Positions 14,401 through 24,819 of a stretch of DNA of 64,000 bases are shown here, piece after piece (position 1 is the first letter of the stretch; each line of letters opens with the position of its first letter). The notes below the pieces were generated by a model, which worked only from the letters and a program-made list of their open reading frames with translations, had not been told where the DNA came from and made no database searches. The position numbers and the translations under genes were made by a program. Source of the DNA: Sorghum bicolor (taxonomy: Eukaryota; Streptophyta; Magnoliopsida; Poales; Poaceae); the NCBI RefSeq assembly GCF_000003195.3, contig NC_012877.2, positions 21,763,075 to 21,827,074 of the forward strand. The letters run 5' to 3'.

Positions 14401-16497
14401 ACAATATTTCCATATTTCTTGGAGCCATACTACAGCAGTTATGAAAAAGACAAATCTAACAAGCAGTTAAAACCTAACTGCATAAATCTATTTTTACGAC
14501 TAAAACTTCAAACTAAACCATGCCGTATTATAGATCTACTGCATATAGAATTTCACAAGGATTCCAAAAAGTCCACATTTTCTATTTTATGACTTTTCTA
14601 TTAATTACTATGTATTTCCAAAGTTTATACAAGAAATCTGCAAAAACAAACGATAAAGGAAAACGACTTTGCACCGGGAACCCTGAGTTTTCCACGAATC
14701 AACCGCAGTCCAAACGCACTGAGTCTGTGGTTCGCATCTGAAACCTTGAGTTGTTTCATATTTCAGCACGAGGTCCCTGGTCGCCCAGAAAACAGAGGAC
14801 TCGCCGGAGCTTCCTGTTCCGGCGGAAGGAGGGCACATCGACGGCAGGGAAGTTGATGGGGAGCCTTAGGGGGACATGCCGGCGTCCCGAAGCGAGCCGG
14901 CCACATGCACAGGCGTCCCGGTGGCGGACATGCCGGCGGCGGCGGCCTTCTGGTGGTTCTTCGGCTCGGCTGAGGTGCGCTGGCCGGAGAGTCAGAAGAG
15001 GTCGAGGTGGTGGTGCATGTGGCTGTGGCTATGGGGGCATGGGAGAGCGAGAACGGCTGCGGCCGGAGCTCGTTGGCGGCCATGGCGACTCTGCTGCACA
15101 AGAGCGACGAGAGAGAGTTAGAGAGGGGCGAGAGAGAGTGGGGAACGACTGAGGGAGCGCAAGGCGAGCTCGACCTGCACTCAGCTCTCCCCATCGAGCA
15201 GCAGGCGATGGCAGAGAGGCGCAGCGCAGCTCGGTGCATGGAGGACACGCACCAGACGCGCGTCGCCCACAGGCGCATTTCACCGAGCACGTGGCGGGCG
15301 ACGAAGTAGGGAAGGTGGGACACCAGTTTGGGCCACTTCTGGGCCGAATTAGACCTTGGGCCTAAAACGAAGTTTGCTCACCACGACGTGCACTACAACT
15401 TTAATTAAGACACCAAGATAATTAGACCAACAGATTAAGAGATAATTAGATGCCAAGTCACAAGTGTCAACGTATTGATGGTGATTAGGAAAACCAAGAA
15501 TTGATGATCCAAACCATGTCAAACTTGATGCAACTTTTTACATGACCTTCTCCAAGTAATTGTCCACCACTTTTATTCTTGGACCAACTTTAGTTGCTTA
15601 ACAAAAACACGAGAACGCGGCATGCCAACGGGTCGACGTCCGTTTAGCAATAAATTAATCTTTTGCTGTTTTGGGAGCTTTTTTTTGAACATCCAAACGA
15701 ACTCAAATTTGATAACACTTGATCCATTGGTTTTATCAAGAAGAGTACTCCAACTAATATTAAGGAATCTAATTGAGTTACTATATGAATTTGGATGCTA
15801 AAATGTCACAAAAAAACTAACTTGCTATTGTCACTTTCCGGGACTTAGAATTATTTGTCAGGGCTAAAAAGCAGCAGCTGATTCGAACTTGGAGCCTCTA
15901 TTTGAACTATTTACAGGCTGATATGGTTCTTGACCCTTGAATAAAGTTTCTTCTACACAAGCAAAACTACAACTTTCATTAAGGGTCAAACCTCATAACT
16001 GCAACAGAAGTCAATCTTTCACTTTGGTCAAAGCAGTAACCCGATAAAGCTCCAAATAGGATTTTAGGCCAATTGAAGCATTTCTTGACATAAGCTCAAC
16101 ATGAACCCTTCATGACTTTTGTTGTATAATTCATCTAGAGTCCTATGAGCAAGTTTGGAGGGGTTGGTTCATGACCCATGATTCTATTTCCTTAATAGAG
16201 CTATTCCAACAATGATATAACTTATCATTTCATGTGACTTCTTGATTCCAAACTTAACCAAACCTTTCCAGAGACCAACATAGATTGGGATGGATATAAG
16301 ACACATGAAAAAGGTTCCATTAGCATCATCAAAGCATACCTTTTAAAAAGGCATATATGCAAGCAAGGTTGCATCCACCAAGCCCAAGTTGGGGTTTACT
16401 TTCATAGATTGACTTTGACCTCTTTATTACCATTGAACTTGTCATGTTTGAACTCAAACCTAGTACTTAGCAAGTGACAAACACCTAGGGTGTTACA
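11418..16497 (-). repeat. L-family LTR, copy 2 (5,080 bp, right end of array)
   Basis: Same TGTAACA...TGTTACA borders as copy 1. The right border at 16497 is where similarity to copy 1 stops: copy 1 continues into the polypurine tract, while here the TAT-1 sequence begins with GAGCT. This is therefore the outer 5' LTR of the array in minus orientation. Confidence 0.88.
14763..15083 (-). CDS. Small ORF in the GC-rich block of L LTR copy 2 (106 codons)
   Basis: Counterpart of the frame at 6085-6435, with the same ATG context, N-terminus and C-terminus. It is ten codons shorter because of an in-frame deletion near 14870-14885. Frame conservation across an indel is mild support for coding, but a single event could do this by chance. 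No function can be assigned. Confidence 0.3.
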   Translation of the reverse strand: MAANELRPQPFSLSHAPIATATCTTTSTSSDSPASAPQPSRRTTRRPPPPACPPPGRLCMWPARFGTPACPPKAPHQLPCRRCALLPPEQEAPASPLFSGRPGTSC

Positions 16498-16727
16498 GAG
16501 CTCGCCCCTGTAGAGGTGGAGCCACAGCTCCCAGTGGGGCATCATCCCCAAATAGCCCTCACACACCGCGGCAAAGACCGCCGCGACGGTGATGGCATTT
16601 GGGGAGAAGTGCTGGAGCTCCACCCCGTAATGGTGGAAGAGCGTCTGCATGAAGCAGCTCGGAGGAGCGCCCAGGCCGTGGCGGTGCAACTTTGTGAAAG
16701 AGACCACATAGCCAGCGCTCAAATGGA
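16498..16727 (-). pseudogene. TAT-1 antisense gene fragment (putative gypsy-type transposase-like domain), N-terminal part
   Basis: The minus-strand frame starting at 16722 contains a block around GVELQHFSPNAITVAAVF and EGYLGMMPHWELWLHLY. It is the same kind of sequence as residues 105-150 of the TAT-2 antisense protein (pattern HP..L......I....F..LCEA..GI..H..L...L). This domain is known from antisense ORFs between pol and the 3' LTR of grass TAT-lineage Gypsy elements; its role is not established. The frame is cut at 16497 by the L-array insertion, so the rest should lie left of the window. Confidence 0.65.
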
Positions 16728-16741
16728 GACTCGGGGGCTAC
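16728..16741 (+). promoter_or_regulatory. TAT-1 polypurine tract
   Basis: GACTCGGGGGCTAC immediately precedes the LTR start TGTCGAGG. Its position before an LTR shows that the LTR at 16742 is a 3' LTR and that TAT-1 runs on the plus strand, with its body to the left. Confidence 0.7.
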
Positions 16742-17790
16742 TGTCGAGGATATCAGTAAGGAGTACCCCAACTGATGTCCATGTCAGGATTATCCATACG
16801 CAATTCGAGGCCTCCTACTCGACGCTCTGCCCAGTCACGCATACGGTCATCGACGACCTCAGCCTCGAGGACAGAAAAGGCGTCGAGCGAATCGGCCGGG
16901 GCTCGAACGCCGGTAACCGTTGAATACGGAAACAGGCTCGAGTGAATCGGGAGGCGTCGAGCGGAAGGACGCCGCCCGCCGCCTGACGCGGGCACGGGAA
17001 CCAGGGCATTTAGTGCGCCTGTCGCGTTCTCACCTAACACGCCGGTCACGGGGAGCGTGATAGGGAACAGGTACCCGTCCCGTCATTCTTTTTGCAGCCT
17101 TCCCCACCAAATAACCCAGATCGTGTCAGGATGCAGGAAGCATGGTCGGAACGTCTAATCAAGACACCCTCGAGACGTCCAAGGTTAGCGCTTTGGCAAG
17201 CGAGGCGTTGCACGGCAACCGACCCTTGACCAGACACTTTTCCTTCCTGGGAAGGGTTGGGCGTCGAATGACAACACCACAACCGCTCTGACGCATTCAT
17301 CGCCATGACGTACAGGCGTGCAGTAGACAAACCAGCCAAAGACGGCGTACAGAGCGGGATACAGGGGCACGCGTAATCATCATCAAGCTACCAGGAAAGG
17401 ACGGCTCGAGACCACACCGGTACGGAGGCCTCGAGTAGGTCAGCGCGCCATACCTATATCGACCCGTACTCTGACGCCTATACATGTACCCTACGTCTCT
17501 CCTTGGAACTATAAAAGGGGAGACCCGGGAGCAGATACGAGATCACGCAAGACAACACTCATACGCAATAGAACTTCCATACTCCATCTCATTCCCTACC
17601 ACGCTTGTATTCACCCCTGTACAAGCACTTAGGTGCAAGATAATACAAACTCTCCCCCCCGCTGGACGTAGGGCCTTCTCTTGCTCGAACCAGGATAAAT
17701 CCTTGTGTCTTTTTGCATCACCATCTGGAAAAGGGAGCACGCATACAAATTTACTGATTGGTGTGACCCCCCATGGGGAAAACATCGACA
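16742..17790 (+). repeat. TAT-1 3' LTR (1,049 bp)
   Basis: It starts TGTCGAGG and ends CATCGACA, giving an inverted terminal TGTCGA/TCGACA. A TATA box (CTATAAAAGGGG, about 17509-17520) lies two thirds of the way along. It is preceded by a polypurine tract and followed directly, with no PBS, by mid-gag sequence of TAT-2. The best reading is that TAT-1 inserted into TAT-2 gag and only its 3' end is in the window. The short open frames inside it are not genes. Confidence 0.75.
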
Positions 17791-18778
17791 CCCTGCAACT
17801 TTAAACTCGAGGAGCTTCAAAATATATGACGGCAAGGAAAACCTAAAAAACTGGATCACTCTCTACGAGATTGCAGTTCGGTCAGCAGCAGGAGACGAGC
17901 ATGTCATGGCAAATTACTTCCCAGTCGTCCTCGACCAGGCTGGTCATCAGTGGCTCCTCGGCCTGCCTGAGGACTCTTTTGACTATTGGGAAGAACTGCG
18001 CCAGGCGTTTATCGACAATTTCATCACTACCTGCGAGCAGCCCAGGAACAAGTACGACCTCGAGAGAATAAGGGGCAGGAAAAACGAGCCTCTTCGTGAT
18101 TACATCCGACGATTCTCCGATATGCGTCTTAAAATTCCAAAAAATTCTCACGATGAGGCCATATCAGCTTTCATCAAAGGGCTATGATTCCACGAAGCAC
18201 TGAGGAATAAGCTACTGCACAAAAGGCCGACCGCGATGGCCGAGCTTCTCGCCATGGCAAAAAACTACGCTGACGCCGACGACGTAGAAAAGCTCATCCG
18301 ACACGACACGAGAGGCCCCGACCAGCCTCCTCGAGGAGACGACAGTCGTGGACGTTTTGACAACAGGAACCATCATCCCACTGACAACCGCGACCATAGA
18401 GAAGGTTGGGACAGGCGGTGTGACAACCGCGATGACTTCAGGGGCAAGCGCCCTCGCGACCATGACCACGAGGTGAACACGGTCAAGCGCCCAAATGGGC
18501 GGCAAGACTACCAGGAAGATTACAACAAGACATTGAAAAGATCGTGCCAACTCCATCCCAAGTCCAATCACACGATGGAAGAATACCGTGTCCTAAAAAG
18601 CATCTACACACAGCGGGCCGCTCAAGACGATTCCGCCAAGAAAAACAGGAAGCAGGACAGACGTGGTCACGAAGATGAAGACGACGACCAGGATAGGGAC
18701 CCACGACACCAGTACGTCAGTCCCACCAATGTGGTCCACTCCATCATCGGAGGCAAAGTTTCCATCGAATCCAAGTGA
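17791..18778 (+). pseudogene. TAT-2 gag (N-terminus missing, one internal stop)
   Basis: Frame 2 enters at the TAT-1 junction and reads a Gypsy gag domain: FKIYDGKENLKNWITLYE, then MANYFPVVLDQAGHQWLLGL and WEELRQAFIDNF. This is the capsid-type fold of retrotransposon gag, which packages element RNA into particles. A TGA at 18185-18187 interrupts the frame just after FIKGL; a CGA (Arg) ancestor would fit. The downstream part is basic and Asp-rich, with a non-classical zinc knuckle (Cys, His, His spaced 2 and 4 at about 18545-18571). Its last Cys is replaced by Tyr (about 18584). The frame ends in TGA at 18776. Confidence 0.8.
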
Positions 18779-19552
18779 GAAAGAAAGCTCTTGAACAGAG
18801 CCTGCCTCAACGTGGACAGCGCAGACGGTCTGGTCGCCGACCCAAAATGTCTTCCCTGGTCGCACAGGGAGATCTCCTTCAATAGGAAGGACCAATGGGC
18901 CGCCATCCCGGACCCAGGACGTTTCCCTCTGATCCTGGATCCTTGCATCAAGAGCGTCAGATTTGAGCGCGTGCTCGTTGATGGGGGCAGCTCCATTGAC
19001 ATCCTTTTCCGCAACAGCCGGCCTGTTCTCAAGATAACCCCGACGCAACTGAAACTGTATGACACACAATTCTGGGGAGTCCTGCCAGGTCAAAGTTCAG
19101 TACCACTCGGACAGATAACACTGCGTGTCCAGTTCGCAACGCCCAACCACTTTCAAACAGAGTTCGTCAACTTTATGGTCGCCGACTTTGGTGGCACTTA
19201 CCATGCAATTCTGGACCGGCCATCGCTGACAAAGTTCATGGTAGTTCCGCACTACTCATACCTAGTCCTCAAGATGCCAATGGAAAAGGGCGTCCTAACC
19301 GTCAGAGGCAATGTCTACACCGCATACACCTACGAGGAGGAAAGCTTCAAGGTCACAGAGGCAATCGACCTCTCGATCCGCATGGCAGAAACCGTAGCCC
19401 AAGCTACGCAGTTTCCACCCGACCAGCTTCGACTACCCGAGCAGGAGACTCCGAGGAAAAATTCAAAGTCCAAAGAGCACAAGGAAGTATAGCTGGTCGA
19501 CGGCAGCCCTGAGAAGACGGCCCTCATCGGGGCCAATCTGGACCCTAAATAG
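18779..19552 (+). pseudogene. TAT-2 aspartic protease (retropepsin) region
   Basis: Still in frame 2. From 18791 a 233-codon stretch contains VLVDGGSSIDILF, the plant Gypsy form of the retropepsin active site (Asp at about 18980). It also contains VADFGGTYHAILDRPSL, corresponding to the conserved ILGRP-type strand. The protease would cleave the gag-pol polyprotein in the particle. Stops at 19490 (TAG) and about 19550 (TAG) separate it from RT; both lie in the linker. The catalytic Asp is present but the domain cannot be translated with gag. Confidence 0.8.
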
Positions 19553-20961
19553 GAAGACGCGCTCGTCAGGTTTGTAAGTGATAACGTAAGCGTTTTCGCA
19601 TGGAAACCCGCAGACATGCCCGGCGTCCCACGAAACCTGATCGAGCACTCCTTAAACGTCTCGAAGACCGCAAGACCTATCAAGCAGAAGCTACGACAGT
19701 TCGCTCGTGACAAAAAGGAGGCTATTAGGACAGAAATAACACGGCTTCTAGCAGCTGGATTCATTAAGGAAGTGTATCATCCCGATTGGCTCGCCAATCC
19801 GGTTCTTGTAAGAAAAAAGAACAATGAATGAAGAATGTGCGTTGATTACACTGATCTCAATAAACACTGTCCTAAAGATCCTTTTGGTCTCCCTCGCATC
19901 GATGAGGTGGTCGACTCAACGGCTGGGTGCGAACTCCTCTCCTTTCTAGATTGTTACTCTGGTTATCACCAGATTTCACTAAAGGAAGACGACCAGATCA
20001 AAACATCTTGTATCACCCCTTTCGGTGCGTATTGCTACACGACAATGTCCTTCGGACTCAAAAATGCTGGAGCTACTTATCAATGGGCCATTCAGCAATG
20101 CCTCCACGACGAGATTCGTGACGACCTCGTCGAGGCTTACGTAGACGATGTTGTCGTCAAAACAAGGGACGCGAGCACTCTAATCGACAACCTAGATCGA
20201 ACCTTTAAGGCACTAAATAAATACAAGTGGAAGCTTAACCCCAAAAAGTGTATCTTCAGGGTCCCCTCTGGACTACTGCTCGGTAACGTCATCAGCTGCG
20301 ACGGCATACGATCGAATCCCTCAAAAGTAAAGGCAGTGCTCGACATGCGACCACCCAAGAACGTCAAGGACATTCAAAAGCTCACCGGTTGTATGGCTGC
20401 TCTCAGCCGTTTTATCTCTAGACTGGGAGAAAAAGGCCTCCCCTTCTTCAAACTCCTAAAGGCGTCGGAAAAATTCTCCTGGACAGAGGAAACTGACGCT
20501 GCATTCACCCAGCTCAAAACTTTCCTCATGTCACCACCCGTTCTCACAGCACCTCAACCCAACAAGGACATGCTCCTATACATAGCAGCAACCGATAGGG
20601 TTGTCTCCACGGCAATGGTGGTCGAGCGGGACGAGCCAGGCCACGTATACAAAGTCCAGCGACCCGTTTACTTCATAAACGAAGTCTTAAATGAGTCCAA
20701 GACCACGTACCCTCAGATACAAAAGCTCATCTACGCCATCTTAATAACTTCAAGGAAGCTGAAGCATTACTTCGATGGTCATCGGGTCTTGGTAACCACT
20801 AGTTTCCCTCTGGGGGACATTTTGCGCAACAAGGACGCCAACGGCAGAATTGTGAAATGGGCAATGGAATTATGCCCATTCTCCCTGGATTTCCAGAGCC
20901 GCACAACCGTCAAGTCCCAGGCCCTGGTCGATTTCATCGTAGAGTGGATGGACCTCAACGA
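19553..20961 (+). pseudogene. TAT-2 reverse transcriptase
   Basis: Frame 2 encodes a Ty3/Gypsy RT: fingers with IEHSLNVSKTARPIKQKLR, the LLAAGFIKEVYHPDWLANPV block, then [31 protein letters not shown] and the polymerase motif AYVDDVVV (about 20135-20158). The thumb and connection follow ([20 protein letters not shown]). The YVDD catalytic aspartates are intact. A TGA at about 19829-19831 breaks the frame just before MCVDY, where related proteins have a Trp-Arg pair. The frame ends in a run of 14 C (20962-20975), after which the homologous reading moves to frame 1. Confidence 0.85.
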
Positions 20962-20975
20962 CCCCCCCCCCCCCC

Positions 20976-21582
20976 GTTGGACACTTCTGACCACTGGTCA
21001 ATGTTCTTCGATGGGTCCCTAAACATCAATGGCGCCGGCGCTGGAATACTCTTCGTATCGCCTAACAAGGACAAACTACGCTACGTCCTTAGGATCCTCT
21101 TTCCGGCATCGAACAACGTCGCCGAATACGAAGCATGCCTACACAGCATACGAATGGCTATCGAACTGGGAGTCAAACGCCTCCACGTCCACGGCGACTC
21201 TGCCCTGGTCATCAACCAGCTCAACAAGGAATGAGACACAACCCACGAAAAGATGGACCTCTACTGCAAAGAAATTTGGAAATGGGAATCCAATTTCTAC
21301 GGCATAGAATACATCCACATGGTTCGGGATAGGAACCAGGCAGCAGATGCGTTGTCAAAGATAGGATCATCTCGAGCCCAGATTTCGCAAGGCGTTTTCG
21401 TTCAAGACATGCACACGCCAAGCGTCGGTACAGACCTGGTCAAAAAGCAACCCAATGAGGCAATGCTCATAGACGATACTAATCTGACAACCGGCAGCCA
21501 CGATTGGCGTACTCCCTTCATTAAGTATATATCGGATGGATCGGGTTTCCAAGATAAAGCGGAGAACGAGCGCCTCATCTAG
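20976..21582 (+). pseudogene. TAT-2 RNase H
   Basis: Frame 1 after the C run reads the plant-type RNase H with all four catalytic positions visible: [17 protein letters not shown] (Asp), NNVAEYEACLHS (Glu), LHVHGDSALVINQL (Asp) and VRDRNQAADALSKIG (Asp). It would degrade the RNA strand of the RNA-DNA hybrid. TGA at 21232-21234 follows NKE, where Trp is usual (TGG to TGA), and TAG ends the segment at 21580. Confidence 0.82.
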
Positions 21583-22742
21583 CGGTCCAAGAATTACATA
21601 CTGGTTGATGGTAAACTCATGCGAAAGAATGCAAGCTCTGAAGTGTTGCTCAAATGCATATCCCAAGATGATGGCGTCAAGCTCTTAGATGACATACACG
21701 CCGGGTCCTGCGGCAACCATGTTGCCTCCAGAACACAGGTCAGGAAGGCCTTCCGAGCAGGTTTTTACTGGCCAACCGCGGTCGCCGACATCGAGAAACT
21801 GGTCCGACACTGTGAAGGATGCCAGTTCTTCGCCAAGAGGACCAACGTGCCTGCTCACGAGATCCAAACTATTCCGTCATCCTGGCCTTTCGCCTGCTGG
21901 GGTCTTGACATGATCGGGCCATTTAAGCCGGCCCCCGGCAACTTCAAGTTCGTGTTCATACTAATCAACAAATTCTCGAAGTGCATCGAGTACATGCCAC
22001 TGGTCAAAGCAACCTCCGAGAAGGCTGTGGAGTTCCTCAATCAAATTATACACAGATTCGGGATCCCCAATAGCATAATCACTAACCTGGGCACTCAGTT
22101 CACCGGCACTACATTTTGGGACTTCTGCGATGACAGGGGCATAGTCATAAAGTACGTGTCGGTAGCTCACCCACGCGCCAACGGTCAAGTAGAGCGAGCG
22201 AATGGAATGATTATCGATGCTCTAAAGAAAAGGCTGTACACCGAGAACGACAGAGCCCCAGGACGATGGATGAAGGAGCTACCGGCTGTGGTCTGGGGTC
22301 TCCGAACACAGGCTAGTCACAACACGGGTGTATCACCCTACTTCATGGTTTACGGCACCGAAGCAGTTCTTCCGGCCGACGGGACCTTTGGATCTCCAAG
22401 AGTCAAAAATTTCGACCAGTCTTCCGCTGACCTCGCCAGAGAGCATGCAAACAACTGCACAGAAGAAAAGCGCCTAATCTCGTGCCTTCGAACAGCAAAG
22501 TATCTCGAAGCCATTAGGCGGTATCACAACAGGAACGTCAAAGACCGTTCCTTCATGGTCAGTGATCTGTTACTCAAGTGGAAAACAAGCCAAGAAGGTA
22601 CGCACAAGTTATCCACACCTTGGGAAGGACCTTTTTGGTCATCGAAGTCACACGCCCTACATCTTACAGACTGGCGTACCCAGACGGAACAAGCCTGCCT
22701 AACTCTTGGCACATAGACAAACTGCGCCGTTTTTATCCATAA
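21583..22742 (+). pseudogene. TAT-2 integrase
   Basis: Frame 1 from 21619. The zinc-binding module shows HAGSCGNHVASR and CEGCQ (HHCC). The catalytic core has GLDMIGPF (first Asp, about 21907), then IITNLGTQFTG, where the second catalytic Asp is Asn (codon AAC at about 22084), and HPRANGQVERANG (Glu, about 22192). The D-to-N change would abolish strand transfer. Near 22620-22640 the reading shifts frame, and the typical TAT C-terminus SWHIDKLRRFYP is read in another frame up to about 22742. Confidence 0.83.
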
Positions 22743-23038
22743 GTTCCATTACACTTCATTTGTAAAACTCTTATGATCAGCAGTAATAAAATTTTTCTTT
22801 CTTGCTTTATACCTCTTTTATATGCAGAACTCTTGACAGGTGCAATAATCACCTTTTAGGACAAAGGTCCTTAAGGGTTACTAACCCGACTCAGTGATAC
22901 ATCACTCAGACAACATTACAGCACTCAAAAACCATGGTTACGATAACTCAATCTTTATTACAAACTTTATATACAAAGTTTACAATAAACACCCCTCTGG
23001 GTGGTACCTAGTCTACTCCTACAGACTACTCTACAGGC
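22743..23038. promoter_or_regulatory. Convergent spacer between TAT-2 pol and antisense gene, with poly(A)-like signals
   Basis: There is no coding sequence here. On the plus strand AATAAA lies at 22785-22790, just after the pol stop. On the minus strand AATAAA (complement of 22954-22959) lies just after the antisense stop at 23039. The arrangement suits two convergent transcripts. Confidence 0.45.
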
Positions 23039-23467
23039 CTACTGCTCGGGCTGATCACCCGCATGGCATTGCCCCCTAGTCGAAGGGGTCGGGGCCACTG
23101 GCGTCTGGCTGGTCGAGACCGCAGGCGTCGACCGCCCATCTCCAGCAATGGACGCTCGCGACAACTCCCTGGCCGACCTATCTGACCCGGGCTGGTCGGG
23201 GGGAGTTGCTGTCACGCAGAGGTTGATGTCGCCGATCACTGTCGATGACAAATCAAGTAGACCAACACGAAGGTCGTCTGCCTCCTGCGGACCAACCTCC
23301 TTGGGATACCCCCTCTCCAGTCGGGATAAGTTGACCAAAGGGTAGTGGGTGCGCACCATGCTGAGGACGTGTGCACCGGCGAATTCCCCGGCATCCTTGA
23401 CAAACTGCTGAAGCCAGTCCCACGCTCGCTACGCCTTCTCTACCGTGGTCAGTTTTCGTGTGTGGGG
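23039..23467 (-). pseudogene. TAT-2 antisense gene, terminal exon (C-terminal part, after ATH-1)
   Basis: This minus-strand frame enters at the ATH-1 boundary and reads through DWLQQFVKDAGEFAGAHVLS and VRTHYPLVNLSRLERGYP to a low-complexity Ser/Thr/Pro tail and a stop at 23041-23039. It is the direct continuation of the exon at 32778-32914: both ends carry the same five-base duplication TGGGG, so ATH-1 split one exon. A TAG at 23431-23429 is a point lesion. The C-terminal block is typical of TAT antisense proteins; its biochemical role is unknown. Confidence 0.72.
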
Positions 23468-24687
23468 TGTTGATGGTTCTTAAGTATCAATTTTAATTAT
23501 CAAATAAACATAAGAAAGGACCAATATGCAAACAACACCTAGAATTAGGGTTTGATCTGACAGAATTCCACGAGTTTTGTTGTTTATCTGTTTCTGCAGG
23601 GGGTTATCAGGAAATAAGGAAGAAAGGCCCACATGTCAGGATTACATAGAGATATCAACGCACCGTGCAATTTTACATCATCTAGAAGACTCCAGAAGCC
23701 ACGAGACCGAAGCGGAGGCGAAACTGGGCCAGGCCCAGGGCGCCCGCCCTGGTAGCCTGGGCGCCCGCCCCCTGCTGGAGCCAAATCAGGACTCTTTCGT
23801 TCGGGATATTCCACCGACCTATTGGATCAAGAAAAACATAGTACTACCTCGGCTATCGACCCAAAAACGCATAGAAGGGGAGGACTATATAAGCAAGGCC
23901 CCCTGGCCCCTGGAGAAGACATGAAGAAATTATCATAGAGACTGAGGGGTGCCCTCGAAGGAAAACCTCTTCTCTAATTAATATTTCTTTTTAGGGTTAG
24001 CAATCAATGTAAGGTAGAAATAGATCTTCTAGTTTCTACTAGATTGAGAGAGATAGAGTGGAGGAAGTCCGGCCTGTCGGTGTCTACTCCAAGCTTGTAC
24101 CTGCGGGATCAAGTTCTCCTAACCTGAAGCTTGCTCCTAGGATTCTTCAGTAATTCGACTTCTAAATTCTAGTAAGTTATTGTTTTATTGTTCTTATGGT
24201 TTATGAGTTTACTTTAATCTCTTCGCGTAGAGTTTAGAGTAATCATTGCTGGCGTAAACGTGGTGTTTAGGCTGGGGTACTCATAGATATTCCCTGACTA
24301 GCTGGACCGTGGTAGTAGTGAGGAACGTGACAATTCCGAGCTACCTTTGTAGATCACATCTCGTTAGAAGGAAGGATAGGGTTTATAGGTGCGGGTCGAA
24401 CATCCTTTGTGGTGTCTAGATTCCGTTAGCCTCCCCATTAGAACAGTAGATCATCCTTACCAAGGTTAGAAGGAGACTACGGTTGCAGTCTTCTCTATTT
24501 ATCACTCACATCGAAAGACATTCTTTGTGCCTAAAGGTTAGTAGTAATAGACCGGTTAGTCAGATGCACTCTTTCTCCTAGTGGTAAAAAAATAAATACG
24601 ATACTCTGGATAATTTCCCGGGTGAAGTGCTCACCGATATCCGTGCGCTTGCGGATCAATTCCTTATTGCGTTTCCAAATATCAACA
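23468..24687 (+). repeat. ATH-1 5' LTR (1,220 bp)
   Basis: It begins TGTTGATGG and ends ATATCAACA. A GC-rich double motif (GGGCGCCCGCCC twice, 23738-23770) lies upstream of a TATA box (TATATAA, 23886-23892). U3 also holds a stretch (about 23595-23720) alignable with the LTRs of ATH-2 and ATH-3. Confidence 0.9.
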
Positions 24688-24695
24688 AGCATTTC

Positions 24696-24713
24696 TGGCA
24701 CCGTTGCCGGGGA
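24696..24713 (+). promoter_or_regulatory. ATH-1 primer binding site (Asp tRNA type)
   Basis: TGGCACCGTTGCCGGGGA, eight bases after the LTR, matches the 3' end complement of plant tRNA-Asp (TGGCGCCGTTGCCGGGG) with one mismatch. ATH-2 and ATH-3 have the same primer type. Confidence 0.85.
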
Positions 24714-24819
24714 GAAAGACGGTTGCTGAGATAACCTGTGTCTTGCTATTAGCTTGTATCTATACTTTTATCTTTTCTTATCTTTTATATCCTTTATTTA
24801 TTTTCTTTATTCTTACCTT

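Larger units (their letters stand above)
1..16497 (-). mobile_element. L-array: LARD-like LTR retrotransposon array, minus strand, left end outside window
   Basis: A unit of about 8.68 kb is repeated: the sequence at 1 restarts at 8679 and stays nearly identical until 7850/16497. Read on the minus strand the order is LTR (16497-11418), internal (11417-7851), LTR (7850-2739), internal (2738-1, continuing out of the window). The LTRs are 5.1 kb and bounded by TGTAACA/TGTTACA. A Met-tRNA-like primer binding site and a G-rich polypurine tract sit at the expected LTR edges. No gag, protease, RT or integrase motif is visible in any frame. Long LTRs with a non-coding internal region are the hallmark of LARDs, whose proteins must come from another element. 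The right flank (from 16498) is the antisense gene of TAT-1, so the array inserted there. The target-site duplication cannot be checked because the left end is missing. Confidence 0.85.

Noticed and set aside
16516..16923. Plus-strand 135-codon frame across the TAT-1 purine tract and LTR start
   Set aside because: It spans the internal/LTR border and is the shadow of the antisense fragment.
24754..24819. Upstream start for ATH-1 gag adding a hydrophobic segment
   Set aside because: The extra residues are Phe/Tyr/Leu runs from an AT-rich leader; ATH-2 has a similar leader with a different frame, so MENQ at 24820 is preferred.
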